Origin: Flammeovirgaceae bacterium UBA7330
GTDB taxonomy: Bacteria; Bacteroidota; Bacteroidia; Cytophagales; Cyclobacteriaceae
Reading direction: 5' to 3'
Assembly (NCBI GenBank): GCA_002471275.1
Contig: DKPQ01000014.1
Location: forward strand, 330,297 to 394,296
Length of the DNA stretch: 64,000 nt
A program made the position numbers and the translations under genes. Each line of letters starts with the position of its first letter. Position 1 is the first letter of the stretch. The notes beneath the pieces were generated by a model. The model saw only the letters and a list, made by a program, of their open reading frames with translations, made no database searches and was not told the DNA's origin. Below, piece by piece: positions 16,524-25,948 of this stretch.

Positions 16524-17299
16524 TCTTCCTCTTTATCCAGGACTTTTGTCCAGATGGCTATCTTGCCCTGGTTGATCACATCCTTGGCAATAAATCCACC
16601 CAGAATTTTGCCCAGACCATGGCGGTCATGTATCCCCATGGCGACCATCGGTGCATGAATTTCATTGGCAAATTCAAGAATCTCTTCAGCCTTGTCGATG
16701 TTGGGTCTGGCTGTGACTGAGTAATCATTAAGGCCCATTGCACTGGCAAAATCTTCCAGCCTCTTTTCAACGTCCCTTTCCAAAACCAGCGTATCGTTGA
16801 AGACCTTAATCAAATGTAGATGGGCACCGTAAAATGATTGAAGTGCCTTGATATCTTTGATCACACTGGTTTGATCTGTCTTCATATCTGTCGGGAAGAC
16901 AATACTCTTGATGTTGGCCAGGTCCACAAATTTTTTCACGTTAATGACCGGACATTTGGCTTTTCGGGAGACCTTTTCAGACAATGTACTGAGGACTAAA
17001 TTCTCAATCCCTTCAGCACCTTCCGAGCCCATTACAATCAGGTCAAGTTGTTGCCCAACAATCTCATCGATGGGATTTCCGGTTGTTTGCTTATAATGGG
17101 TAGTTATGCCTTTTAGTTCTCTCATCGCCAGCATGTTATCAATATTTCCTCTTAGGGTTTCTGTTTCCACCGAAGTTTCAATCACGTGAAAAATGACAAT
17201 GTCACCTTCTGTCTTTCTGGCCAGACTGGCTGCTGATCTTACCGCATCTTTGGAGACTTCTGAAAAATCTACTGGAACTAAAATTCGTTTCATTGACAT
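16520..17299 (-). CDS. Tandem-domain universal stress protein (UspA family)
   Basis: The 259-residue protein has two Usp domains. The first (about 1-140) opens KRILVPVDFSEVSKDAVRSA and ends with the nucleotide-binding GSEGAEGIENLVLST segment. The second (about 148-259) opens IKSIVFPTDMKTD and ends MGIHDRHGLGKILGG. The first domain keeps the G-x2-G-type ATP-binding loop; the second is a weaker match. It is cytoplasmic and stress related. A TACGTTTG -7-like box lies on the reverse strand at 17370-17377. Confidence 0.88.
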   Translation of the reverse strand: MSMKRILVPVDFSEVSKDAVRSAASLARKTEGDIVIFHVIETSVETETLRGNIDNMLAMRELKGITTHYKQTTGNPIDEIVGQQLDLIVMGSEGAEGIENLVLSTLSEKVSRKAKCPVINVKKFVDLANIKSIVFPTDMKTDQTSVIKDIKALQSFYGAHLHLIKVFNDTLVLERDVEKRLEDFASAMGLNDYSVTARPNIDKAEEILEFANEIHAPMVAMGIHDRHGLGKILGGFIAKDVINQGKIAIWTKVLDKEED

Positions 17300-17387
17300 A
17301 ATTAAATAGATATTTGGGCATCCATCAATGATTTCATTTTCTGGATCGTTAAAATGATATTTACCTTTTCAAACGTATTTTAGTCAG

Positions 17388-18470
17388 ATGAGATTGACAT
17401 TCCTAGTACTTCATGCACTTTTTGTTCTTACATGCTGTAATGACGCTGGTGAAAAACCAAACGAGACCGATTCCAAGTCCCCAAGAATCCCAAGAAAAAC
17501 GAGTATTCTCAGTCCTTCACCAAACAAACTCCTTACTATTGGAGAGCCTGTAGCATTCAAAATCAGTTCAAAAAAAGAGATCGATTCGATCTTATTTGAT
17601 GACGACTATCAAAAAATAATATATGAGACAGATAGTTTCACCTGGAGGTCTACAAAAGTTTTAACCGGTGAAAAACGATTCAAAATCACCGTATATTTTA
17701 ACGAAGGCAAATCCGAAACCCATTTTCCACGGGTCAGATTTTTATCCGATGTAGAGCCGGAAAAACTCACCTATAAAGTGATTGAGAAGTATCCACATGA
17801 TCCGGAAGCTTATACCCAGGGGTTATTCTTCAAGGATGATGTATTGTATGAAAGTACGGGGAGAAAAGGCAGATCATCCATTAGGAAGGTAAACCTCCAA
17901 ACAGGTGAGAAGTTGAAGCAGGTAAATATTGACTCCGAGTACTTTGGTGAAGGAAGTACTTACTGGGGTGATAAAATCATCATGCTTACTTATAGGAGTA
18001 ACGTTGGGTTTGTATTTGATACTGACCTAAATCAAACTGGGAAATTTAACTACAACCATGAAGGCTGGGGAGCCACCACGCTAGGTGATACGCTGATTGT
18101 TAGTGATGGTACAGAAACACTTCACCTGTTGGACCCAAGAGATTACTCTGAAATTGGTACACTTGAGGTTTACGATAACAAAGGACCCATAAAATCCCTC
18201 AACGAACTTGAAATCATTGATGGCCTCATCTATGCTAATATTTACACAGAGGATAACATAGCTGTGATTGATCCGAATACAGGCAAGGTTTTAAAGATGA
18301 TTGATCTCTCAGGGCTGCTTAGCAATAGTGAGAAATCCGGTCTGGACGAAGTAAATGATGTACTCAATGGCATTGCCTACCACAAAGCATCGGGCAAGAT
18401 ATACGTGACTGGTAAAGATTGGCCCTCCCTTTTTCAGGTAGAGTTCCTGAAAAAGGGAGAAGCCTTATAA
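17388..18470 (+). CDS. Glutaminyl-peptide cyclotransferase (plant-type) lipoprotein
   Basis: The 360-residue protein has a lipoprotein-like signal ending LTCC. An N-terminal beta domain of about 100 residues leads into the glutamine cyclotransferase beta-propeller. The propeller shows YPHDPEAYTQGLFFKDDVLY, STGRKGRSSIRKV and, near the end, GIAYHKASGKIYVTGKDWP, all family signatures. It turns N-terminal glutamine into pyroglutamate on exported proteins. In Bacteroidota this matters for lipoproteins and T9SS cargo, both frequent here. It is transcribed alone. Confidence 0.88.
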   Translation: MRLTFLVLHALFVLTCCNDAGEKPNETDSKSPRIPRKTSILSPSPNKLLTIGEPVAFKISSKKEIDSILFDDDYQKIIYETDSFTWRSTKVLTGEKRFKITVYFNEGKSETHFPRVRFLSDVEPEKLTYKVIEKYPHDPEAYTQGLFFKDDVLYESTGRKGRSSIRKVNLQTGEKLKQVNIDSEYFGEGSTYWGDKIIMLTYRSNVGFVFDTDLNQTGKFNYNHEGWGATTLGDTLIVSDGTETLHLLDPRDYSEIGTLEVYDNKGPIKSLNELEIIDGLIYANIYTEDNIAVIDPNTGKVLKMIDLSGLLSNSEKSGLDEVNDVLNGIAYHKASGKIYVTGKDWPSLFQVEFLKKGEAL

Positions 18471-18476
18471 ATTTTA

Positions 18477-20711
18477 TCAGGATTTTAATCCGTCAATGAC
18501 GGCATTCAGGGTTTTGCTAGGTCTCATAGCATTCGAAGTTTTTACTTCATCGGGTCTGTAGTAACCTCCGATATCAACCGCAGCACCCTGTGCAGTCAGG
18601 AGCTCCTCATTGATGATCGATTCCTTTTCCTTCAAGGTTTTAGCTACTACCGTAAACTTAGCTTTCAACTCTTTGTCCTGGTCCTGTGCAGCCAATGCTT
18701 CTGCCCAATAAAGTGCCAGATAGAAATGACTGCCACGGTTGTCTATCTCGTTAACCTTACGTGAAGGAGACTTATTCTCCTGTAAGAATTTGCCATTTGC
18801 AGCATCCAGGGTATCAGCCAGTACCTGGGCCCTTGGATTATTATCCACTTTGCTCAGGTGCTCCAGAGAAGCTGCCAATGCCAGGAACTCACCCAGTGAG
18901 TCCCATCTCAGGTGTCCTTCTTCTACAAACTGTTGCACGTGCTTAGGCGCAGATCCACCAGCTCCCGTTTCAAAAAGTCCACCTCCATTCATGAGCGGAA
19001 CAATAGACAGCATCTTGGCACTTGTACCTACTTCAAGGATAGGAAACAGGTCCGTCAGGTAATCTCTAAGAACATTTCCAGTTACTGAAATGGTATCCTG
19101 ACCTTTCCTAATCCTCTCCACCGAGAATTTCGTAGCTTCCACAGGAGCCATGATATGGATCTCAAGCCCGCTCGTGTCATGATCTTTTAGATAAGTTTTT
19201 ACTTTTTTGATGATCTCCGCATCGTGTCCACGCTTTTCATCCAACCAGAAAACCGCGGGTGTTTGTGAATCTCTGGACCGGTTGACTGCCAGCTTCACCC
19301 AGTCCTGGATAGGCGCATCTTTGGTCTGACACATCCTCCAGATATCTCCTGCTTCAACGGCATGCTCTATCAGTACAGTTCCCTTGCTGTCAACGACCTG
19401 TACCTTTCCTGCAGAAGGGATCTCAAAAGTCTTGTCATGCGAACCATACTCCTCAGCTTTCTGAGCCATCAAACCAACATTGGGGACGCTACCCATTGTA
19501 GTTGGGTCGTAAGCCCCATTGGCTTTACAGTCTTCAATCACGGCCTGGTAAACACCAGCATATGATCGATCCGGAATGGTAAACATGGTATCTTTTTGTC
19601 CGCCATCAGGTCCCCACATCTGACCAGAAGTTCGGATCGCTGCCGGCATAGAGGCATCGATGATTATGTCGCTGGGTACATGCAGGTTGGTAATGCCTTT
19701 GTCAGAATTCACCATGGCAAGTTCTGGCTGTGAATCGTAGCAAGCTTTGATATCAGCATTGATTTCCTGCTTTTTAGCCTCATCAAGGGTCTCAATTTTT
19801 GCCAACAGATCACCCATTCCATTGTTTGGATCCACACCCAAGGACTGGAAAGTGCTGCTGTGCTTTTCGAAAACGGGTGCAAAGAAAACAGATACTGCAT
19901 GACCAAAAAGAATCGGGTCTGATACCTTCATCATGGTTGCTTTCAGATGCAGTGAAAAAAGAATATCCTCTTTCCTGGCTGATTTTATTGCATCCTCCAG
20001 AAATGCTCTCAAAGCTTTGGCACTCATCACCGCAGCATCGATTACTTCGCCTGCTAATAATTTGGTTTCCCCTTTCAGAACGGTCTCCTTACCAGATGAA
20101 TCAATGTGCTGGATCTTAACCTTTGTGGGTGCTGGGAGGGTCACTGACCTTTCACTACCATAAAAGTCACCGGATTGCATGCTGGCAACATGAGATTTAG
20201 AGCTGCCTGACCACTTACCCATTGAATGTGGGTTCTGACGTGCATATTCTTTCACGGCTTTTGGTGCTCGTCTATCACTATTACCTTCTCTGAGTACAGG
20301 GTTTACTGCACTACCTTTCACCTTGTCATACTTGGCTTTGATCACAGCTTCAGCATCATTTTTTGGTTCGGTTGGATAGTTTGGTAAATTATATCCCTGA
20401 GACTGAAGCTCTTTGATAGCGGCAACCAATTGAGGAATCGAGGCACTTATGTTAGGAAGCTTAATGATATTGGCTTCCGGTGTTTTGGCCAGCTCACCCA
20501 GGAAAGCCAGATCATCCGACATCTTTTGCTCTTCAGTAAGCACTTCTGGGAAAATGGAGATGATCCGCCCTGCCAATGAAATGTCTCGTGTGGTAACAGA
20601 AACACCTGCTGAGGCACTAAACCCTTGTACGATGGGTAATAATGAATGTGTTGCTAAAGCGGGTGCTTCATCAGTGATTGTGTAGATAATGGTTGATGCT
20701 TCTTTTGCCAT
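18477..20711 (-). CDS. icd: NADP-dependent isocitrate dehydrogenase, monomeric type
   Basis: The 744-residue protein matches the large monomeric IDH family in length and motifs. The N-terminus reads STIIYTITDEAPALATHSLL, the substrate region contains GNSDRRAPKAVKEYA and HSMGKWSGSSK, and GNVLRDYLTDLFPILEVGTSAKML lies in the C-terminal half. It converts isocitrate to 2-oxoglutarate in the TCA cycle. It starts 25 bases after panB on the same strand, an odd partner for a TCA enzyme. Confidence 0.96.
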   Translation of the reverse strand: MAKEASTIIYTITDEAPALATHSLLPIVQGFSASAGVSVTTRDISLAGRIISIFPEVLTEEQKMSDDLAFLGELAKTPEANIIKLPNISASIPQLVAAIKELQSQGYNLPNYPTEPKNDAEAVIKAKYDKVKGSAVNPVLREGNSDRRAPKAVKEYARQNPHSMGKWSGSSKSHVASMQSGDFYGSERSVTLPAPTKVKIQHIDSSGKETVLKGETKLLAGEVIDAAVMSAKALRAFLEDAIKSARKEDILFSLHLKATMMKVSDPILFGHAVSVFFAPVFEKHSSTFQSLGVDPNNGMGDLLAKIETLDEAKKQEINADIKACYDSQPELAMVNSDKGITNLHVPSDIIIDASMPAAIRTSGQMWGPDGGQKDTMFTIPDRSYAGVYQAVIEDCKANGAYDPTTMGSVPNVGLMAQKAEEYGSHDKTFEIPSAGKVQVVDSKGTVLIEHAVEAGDIWRMCQTKDAPIQDWVKLAVNRSRDSQTPAVFWLDEKRGHDAEIIKKVKTYLKDHDTSGLEIHIMAPVEATKFSVERIRKGQDTISVTGNVLRDYLTDLFPILEVGTSAKMLSIVPLMNGGGLFETGAGGSAPKHVQQFVEEGHLRWDSLGEFLALAASLEHLSKVDNNPRAQVLADTLDAANGKFLQENKSPSRKVNEIDNRGSHFYLALYWAEALAAQDQDKELKAKFTVVAKTLKEKESIINEELLTAQGAAVDIGGYYRPDEVKTSNAMRPSKTLNAVIDGLKS

Positions 20712-20736
20712 TTTTGTGATTTGTTCAATAATCTAT

Positions 20737-21555
20737 TTAATAACTCTCTTCCTGACTAGGAAAATCTTTTGCTTTTACGTCTTTGATATATTGCTGTGTT
20801 GCCTCCCCAATGATCTTGTTGAGATCTGCGTATTGTCTGAGGAAGCGTGGTTTAAAATCCTGTGTAATCCCAAACAGATCATGCATGACCAATACCTGGC
20901 CATCTACGTCAGGTCCTGCCCCTATTCCGATGATTGGTATTTTCACGCTTTCCGCCACTTCTTTCGCCAGCTTGGCCGGGATCTTCTCCAATACAATACC
21001 GAAACAGCCGATCTCTTCCAGGAGTTTGGCGTCTTCCACCAGCTTTTTGGCCTCATCCTCAGCTTTGGCCCTCACTGTGTAGGTCCCAAATTTATAGATT
21101 GACTGAGGAGTAAGGCCCAGGTGGCCCATCACGGGAATCCCTGCTGACAGAACCCTTACAATGCTTTCTTTGATCTCTACGCCCCCTTCCATCTTCACCG
21201 CATGCGCTCCGGATTCTTTCATGATCCGTATGCTGGACTTAAGTGCCTCACTGGAATTGCCCTGATAGCTACCAAAAGGTATGTCTACTACCACCAATGC
21301 CCGACTAACGGCCTTGACCACCGAAGTAGCATGCCAGATCATGTGATCCAGCGTGATGGGCAAAGTAGTTTCGTTTCCTGCCATCACATTGGAAGCAGAA
21401 TCTCCTACTAAAAGGATATCAATTCCAGCGCCATCGATGATCCGGGCCATGGAATAATCGTATGCTGTAAGCATGGCGATTGGCTCCCTGGCCGCCTTCA
21501 TTTCCAGTAGGCGGTGGGTCGTTATTCTCTTGAACTTTCCTGAAGCTGTGCTCAT
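20737..21555 (-). CDS. panB: 3-methyl-2-oxobutanoate hydroxymethyltransferase
   Basis: The 272-residue protein is a complete PanB TIM barrel. LLVGDSASNVMAG holds the metal-binding Asp, VVVDIPFGSYQG and KMEGGVEI form the substrate pocket, and GHLGLTPQSIYKFGTY and IGIGAGPDVDGQVLVMHDLFG are family signatures. It makes ketopantoate for coenzyme A. The other pantothenate genes are not in the window. Confidence 0.97.
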   Translation of the reverse strand: MSTASGKFKRITTHRLLEMKAAREPIAMLTAYDYSMARIIDGAGIDILLVGDSASNVMAGNETTLPITLDHMIWHATSVVKAVSRALVVVDIPFGSYQGNSSEALKSSIRIMKESGAHAVKMEGGVEIKESIVRVLSAGIPVMGHLGLTPQSIYKFGTYTVRAKAEDEAKKLVEDAKLLEEIGCFGIVLEKIPAKLAKEVAESVKIPIIGIGAGPDVDGQVLVMHDLFGITQDFKPRFLRQYADLNKIIGEATQQYIKDVKAKDFPSQEESY

Positions 21556-21603
21556 GGGTTGAAATGAGGCCGTAAATTAATAAATCTTCTGTAGTTCAGT
21601 GGA

Positions 21604-22161
21604 TTATGACCTCCACTTAATGTTGCAACCCATGCTGGGCTTTTGATCTTCGGGAATTGGCTGCCCGGCAATCAACCGATCTAAGGCTTGCCTTAAATCA
21701 GCTCCATCATTGGGTTGCCCGTTGCCAGGTGAAGAACCATCCATCCTGCCCCTGTAGATACACTTTAATGATTTATCAAAAAGAAAAAAATCCGGCGTAC
21801 ACTCAGCTTTATAAGCTTTGGCTACTTCCTGGGTCTCATCGAGCAAATAGGGAAAATTCCAGGAAGCACGTCTGGCCTGGTCTTTCATGCCTTCAGGTCC
21901 ATCATCCGGATACTTCACTATGTCATTGGAAGTGATGGCCACCATACCGATACCCCGGCTTAAATACTCTCCCGCAATTTTGCCTATTTCATCTTCCACA
22001 TGCTTTACATAAGGACAGTGATTGCAGACAAACATCACCAGCAAACCATGCTCACCTTTAATATGCTCAGGAGAAATCACCTGATCAGTAATGACATCAC
22101 GCAATTTGAAATGTGGGGCAGCTGCATTGAGCTGCAACATGGCAGAATAGGTAAGTGACAT
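21604..22161 (-). CDS. Thioredoxin-fold redoxin (AhpC/TSA-like)
   Basis: The 185-residue protein is a thioredoxin-like domain. The redox motif CNHCPYVKHVEDEIG places C46 and C49 at the helix start, and TPDFFLFDKSLKCIYRGRMD contains the cis-proline loop. No signal peptide, so it is likely cytoplasmic. The family, often called thioredoxin family protein or peroxiredoxin-like, is common in Bacteroidota, with unclear substrates. It is transcribed alone towards panB. Confidence 0.85.
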   Translation of the reverse strand: MSLTYSAMLQLNAAAPHFKLRDVITDQVISPEHIKGEHGLLVMFVCNHCPYVKHVEDEIGKIAGEYLSRGIGMVAITSNDIVKYPDDGPEGMKDQARRASWNFPYLLDETQEVAKAYKAECTPDFFLFDKSLKCIYRGRMDGSSPGNGQPNDGADLRQALDRLIAGQPIPEDQKPSMGCNIKWRS

Positions 22162-22485
22162 AATTGATCTTTTTTTTAGTTTTGAACTGCAAAAATAAAA
22201 TCGATAGGATCACCAAACACAAACAATGGAGCCTGAATGATCTCAGATACACTATTAAAAAAGTAAGCATCGGTTTAGTTCCGCCTCACACAACTTTATC
22301 CAGCGAATGAGATTTGCTGAAATATTTATTTATTACATTTATCATATGATTGCCACCCCTGATCTAAGGGCGTGGTTTTGTTTTTTCAGGTCGCACCTGC
22401 TTTATTAATAAAAAATTAATTAGACCTTTCTAAGATTTTTTATTAATTATCTTATATTTGATTTGGCTTTGGAAAATAATTTTAG
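22162..22485. other. Gene-free stretch ahead of the DUF1800 operon
   Basis: These roughly 320 AT-rich bases separate two divergent genes. The right third holds the inverted repeat and -7 box listed separately. I see no reading frame or RNA gene in the rest. Confidence 0.6.
22404..22460 (+). promoter_or_regulatory. Inverted-repeat operator and -7 box for the DUF1800 operon
   Basis: ATTAATAAAAAAT (22404-22416) and its perfect reverse complement (22435-22447) form a 13-base inverted repeat with an 18-base spacer. Six bases later TATATTTG (22453-22460) matches the -7 consensus, 25 bases before the ATG. The repeat covers the place where a -33 box would lie, as expected for a repressor or activator site. 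Confidence 0.45.
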
Positions 22486-24246
22486 ATGGCACTAACCACT
22501 TTTACTGATCCTCTTGGCGTTCAACGTGCCGCTCATTTACTACGAAGAACCTGCTGTGGAGCTACAAAACAACAAATCGAACAATTTGCGGCAATGACGC
22601 CGCAACAGGCTGTCGCTGAATTGTTTGATGCAAATCTGCCCGACCCGGAAGAACCCATAGATCCCAATACAGGACAACCATGGATCAACCTGGATTCATC
22701 CACAGACGTGGAAGATTATAACTACGAGAATCTTGTATTGAGGTGGCACATTGCACAGATGATGAGTCCGGGTATTGCGCAGGATCAATCTCTTGCATAT
22801 GCATTTCGTGAACGTCTTGTACTCTTTATGCATACCCACTTTACCACCAAGAGAACTGTGGTAAGTAATCACAGAGCCATTTATCATCAATTGGCCCTTT
22901 TTAGATTCTTTGCTTTTGATAAAGAAGATATTGTCATTGATCCTTTGGCTCCCGAGACGAATATCATTCTCAACTTTAAAGAGCTCACAAAAAAAATATC
23001 GGTAGACAATGCCATGCTTATTTTCCTGGACGGCAGGTATAATGTGAAAGGCAACCCAAATGAAAACTATGCCCGGGAACTCCTCGAACTTTATGCCATT
23101 GGAAAAGGGCTGGAAGGTAACATCCCGGAGCCTCAATACGAAGGAGACTATATCTACTTCACGGAAACAGATGTGCAGGAAGGAGCCAAAGTATTTTCGG
23201 GTTTTGTCAATGACAACTCGTTTAGCAACATCGACCCGGACACCAATTTACCGAGAGGTATTTTAAGAGGGAATACACAGATTGCCTCCGCCCATGACAA
23301 TACTGAAAAGACATTCAGCGAAAGGTTAGGAAATGCGACCGTCACACCTGACCCTACTTTACTACTTGGCAGTGAACCCACCGAAGAAAGCTTATTGGAC
23401 GAGATCAGTCAGCTGATAGACATCATCTATAACCAGGAAGAAACACATATTTATACCTGCAGGAAGCTATACAGGTTTTTTGTCTATCATGAAGTAAACC
23501 CTACGGTACAGGCGGGGATCATCCAGGATATGGCAGATATTTTTACGGCAAGTAATCACAAAATCCAACCCGTTCTGGAAGCACTCTTTACCAGCCGGGA
23601 GTTCTATGAAGGAGCTGCGGGATATCTTGATGATAGTTTTGGTGGGTTGATTAAATCCCCCTTGGATCTTGTTGTGGGATTCAGTCGAAGCTTTGGAAAA
23701 ACATTTCCGGATCCGGCAGTAGACCTGACAGGTTTTTATGATACGGCTGGAGGCATGCTCAGTGCTATCGACAATCAGGGAATGGATTATTATGAACCGT
23801 TTGAAGTGGCCGGTTATGCTGCCTATCATCAGTATCCTATTTATAACCGCAACTGGATCACGACCAATTACCTGACTCGGAGATATGATTTTGTCAGAGG
23901 ACAGATCAGCGATGGTATGAACCCTGAGCCAGGGCAGGTGGACATTCTGCAATTCGTGGTAGACAATTTCTCTTCGGTAGCCGGGGATGCAAAGACGCTG
24001 ATAGTAGAGCTTACAAAATATTTCCTACCTGTTTCGGGAGTCATTGCTTTCGATGATCCTAACAGTGAGATTACCAATGAACGACTGAATTATTTCCTTC
24101 AGGCACTATATGATGAAGGGGATCCGGACCCGGATGCAGCCTGGGTGATCCGATGGAATGGCGGGAGCCCCAACCCGGATGCCGGAGGCCAATTGTTAAA
24201 CCTATTTAATGCGATGCTACAATCGCCGGAGTACCAACTGATGTAA
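22486..24246 (+). CDS. DUF1800 family protein
   Basis: This 586-residue protein has the DUF1800 signature: AAHLLRRTCCGATKQQIEQF at 15-34, MHTHFTTKR near 110, NENYARELLELYAIG near 190-205 and DVQEGAKVFSGF soon after. The C-terminal part has TSREFYEGAAGYLDD and ends SPEYQLM. The function of the family is unknown. It is almost always encoded next to a DUF1501 protein, as here, four bases downstream. I see no clear signal peptide, which is odd beside an exported partner. Confidence 0.9.
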   Translation: MALTTFTDPLGVQRAAHLLRRTCCGATKQQIEQFAAMTPQQAVAELFDANLPDPEEPIDPNTGQPWINLDSSTDVEDYNYENLVLRWHIAQMMSPGIAQDQSLAYAFRERLVLFMHTHFTTKRTVVSNHRAIYHQLALFRFFAFDKEDIVIDPLAPETNIILNFKELTKKISVDNAMLIFLDGRYNVKGNPNENYARELLELYAIGKGLEGNIPEPQYEGDYIYFTETDVQEGAKVFSGFVNDNSFSNIDPDTNLPRGILRGNTQIASAHDNTEKTFSERLGNATVTPDPTLLLGSEPTEESLLDEISQLIDIIYNQEETHIYTCRKLYRFFVYHEVNPTVQAGIIQDMADIFTASNHKIQPVLEALFTSREFYEGAAGYLDDSFGGLIKSPLDLVVGFSRSFGKTFPDPAVDLTGFYDTAGGMLSAIDNQGMDYYEPFEVAGYAAYHQYPIYNRNWITTNYLTRRYDFVRGQISDGMNPEPGQVDILQFVVDNFSSVAGDAKTLIVELTKYFLPVSGVIAFDDPNSEITNERLNYFLQALYDEGDPDPDAAWVIRWNGGSPNPDAGGQLLNLFNAMLQSPEYQLM

Positions 24247-24250
24247 AGCC

Positions 24251-25948
24251 ATGGATAGAAGGAAGTTTGTTAAAAAATTAGGTTTTGCTGCCGGTCTCCC
24301 GATCGCATTTCATGGAGTACCACTTAAGGTACTTGGGGGCTATCAATCCATGCAACGACTTGCTGCAGCCAGTGACAACGACAAGGTACTGATCATCTTG
24401 CAAATGCATGGGGGAAATGACGGATTGAATACGTTCATCCCATTAGAAGCCTATGACCAATATTATAGCCGAAGGGCTAATGTGGCTATCCCATATAAAG
24501 TGGGTAACAGGACATTGATACCTCTGGATAGTACCGCTCCGTCCGCTGACCAAATCGGACTGCACCCTGACATGCAGGACTTCAAATACATGTATGATAT
24601 TGGACGAGCAGCGGTATTTCAGGGGGTTTCATACGAAAAAAATAACGGCTCGCACTTCCGGGGCAGAGACATCTGGTTCATGGGCGGTGGGGCCGATGAC
24701 TACTTCCCAAGTGGATGGATCGGAAGATATCTCTCTAATATTTATTTGCCGGAGACCTATCCGGACGATTTTCCCAATACAGATATGCCAGATCCTTTGG
24801 CATTAGAAATGGGCAATGATGTGTCATTATTGTTTCACCAGGAAGGAAATATCCCTACCTCTTTGTCATTAGGCAGCAGCCCGGGCGGGTTAGCCAGCCT
24901 GATAGATTCGCTGGAAGGATTTACCGATGAAGGTGTAGACCCACGTGGTTTGCCACCAACATTCCTGGACGGCTCTCCTTATGGAAAAGAGATGGACTGG
25001 ATCCTTGGTCTGGAGGATAAATCGGAGACCTATATCAAGCGATTGGTAGAGATCTATGATGCGGCTGCAGACACAGCTGTGACCTACCCGGAAAATTATC
25101 CGTTTTTACCTGCCAGCAACAGAAACCCACTGACTTCTCAGCTTCAACTGGTAGCCAGATTGCTTGCAGGCGGGCTTAAGACAAAAGTTTTTCTACTGAA
25201 AATCGGTGGTTTTGATACCCATGCCCAGCAGGTAGTACAGGGTGAATCTACCATGGGTGGACATGCTGCACTGCTCTATTACATCTCCTCTGCCATGAGA
25301 GCTTTCAATGAGGATCTCAATCAAAGAGGGATTAGTGACAGGGTGTTGACCATGTCCATGTCAGAATTCGGACGGAGGATCGCCTCAAATGGCAGCTATG
25401 GTACTGACCATGGTACCGGGGGACCAATTATGATGTGGGGTGCGGGGCTCAGAGGTGGAATTTACGGCACCAACCCGGATCTGTCCCGCAACAATGTCGC
25501 TATGCAGTTTGACTATCGTCAGATCTATGCCAATATATTGTATGAATGGATGGGTGTGGACCAAACCACATTGACCAATGATATTTTCTTCGGAGATTAT
25601 GTGACCGGACCCGATCTCATCAATGGTGGTACTTACACACCCATGGATCTGATCAGTGATGTGATCACCGGACAGCAAAAATTCAGGGATGATTTCTACA
25701 GGATTGAGAAATTGTATCCTAACCCTGCAACGAATTATACGCAAATTGATTTCTTCATCAACGACATTCAGGAAATGCGTTTTGAGTTAATCAACATGAA
25801 AGGCACCGTTTTAAGTAGTTTTAAACGTAAACTAAACCCGGGAAAGCATACAGTCTCATTGGTACTGGATCAGTTTTCCAGTGGAATATATTTTGTTAGA
25901 GTCACATCAGAAAAACTGAATGAAACCAGGAAACTTATTATTCAATAG
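24251..25948 (+). CDS. DUF1501 family protein with T9SS sorting domain
   Basis: The 565-residue protein starts MDRRKFVKKLGFAAGLP, a Tat-like twin-arginine signal. The DUF1501 domain (alkaline-phosphatase-like fold) shows LQMHGGNDGLNTFIPL, GGFDTHAQQV, SEFGRRIASNGS and DHGTGGPIMMWGAGLRGG. The last 80 residues form a type IX sorting domain (KLYPNPATNYTQIDF, then GIYFVRVTSEK). The protein would cross the inner membrane and then be secreted or surface-attached by T9SS. The catalytic activity of DUF1501 proteins is not established. It overlaps the next gene by 29 bases. Confidence 0.9.
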   Translation: MDRRKFVKKLGFAAGLPIAFHGVPLKVLGGYQSMQRLAAASDNDKVLIILQMHGGNDGLNTFIPLEAYDQYYSRRANVAIPYKVGNRTLIPLDSTAPSADQIGLHPDMQDFKYMYDIGRAAVFQGVSYEKNNGSHFRGRDIWFMGGGADDYFPSGWIGRYLSNIYLPETYPDDFPNTDMPDPLALEMGNDVSLLFHQEGNIPTSLSLGSSPGGLASLIDSLEGFTDEGVDPRGLPPTFLDGSPYGKEMDWILGLEDKSETYIKRLVEIYDAAADTAVTYPENYPFLPASNRNPLTSQLQLVARLLAGGLKTKVFLLKIGGFDTHAQQVVQGESTMGGHAALLYYISSAMRAFNEDLNQRGISDRVLTMSMSEFGRRIASNGSYGTDHGTGGPIMMWGAGLRGGIYGTNPDLSRNNVAMQFDYRQIYANILYEWMGVDQTTLTNDIFFGDYVTGPDLINGGTYTPMDLISDVITGQQKFRDDFYRIEKLYPNPATNYTQIDFFINDIQEMRFELINMKGTVLSSFKRKLNPGKHTVSLVLDQFSSGIYFVRVTSEKLNETRKLIIQ

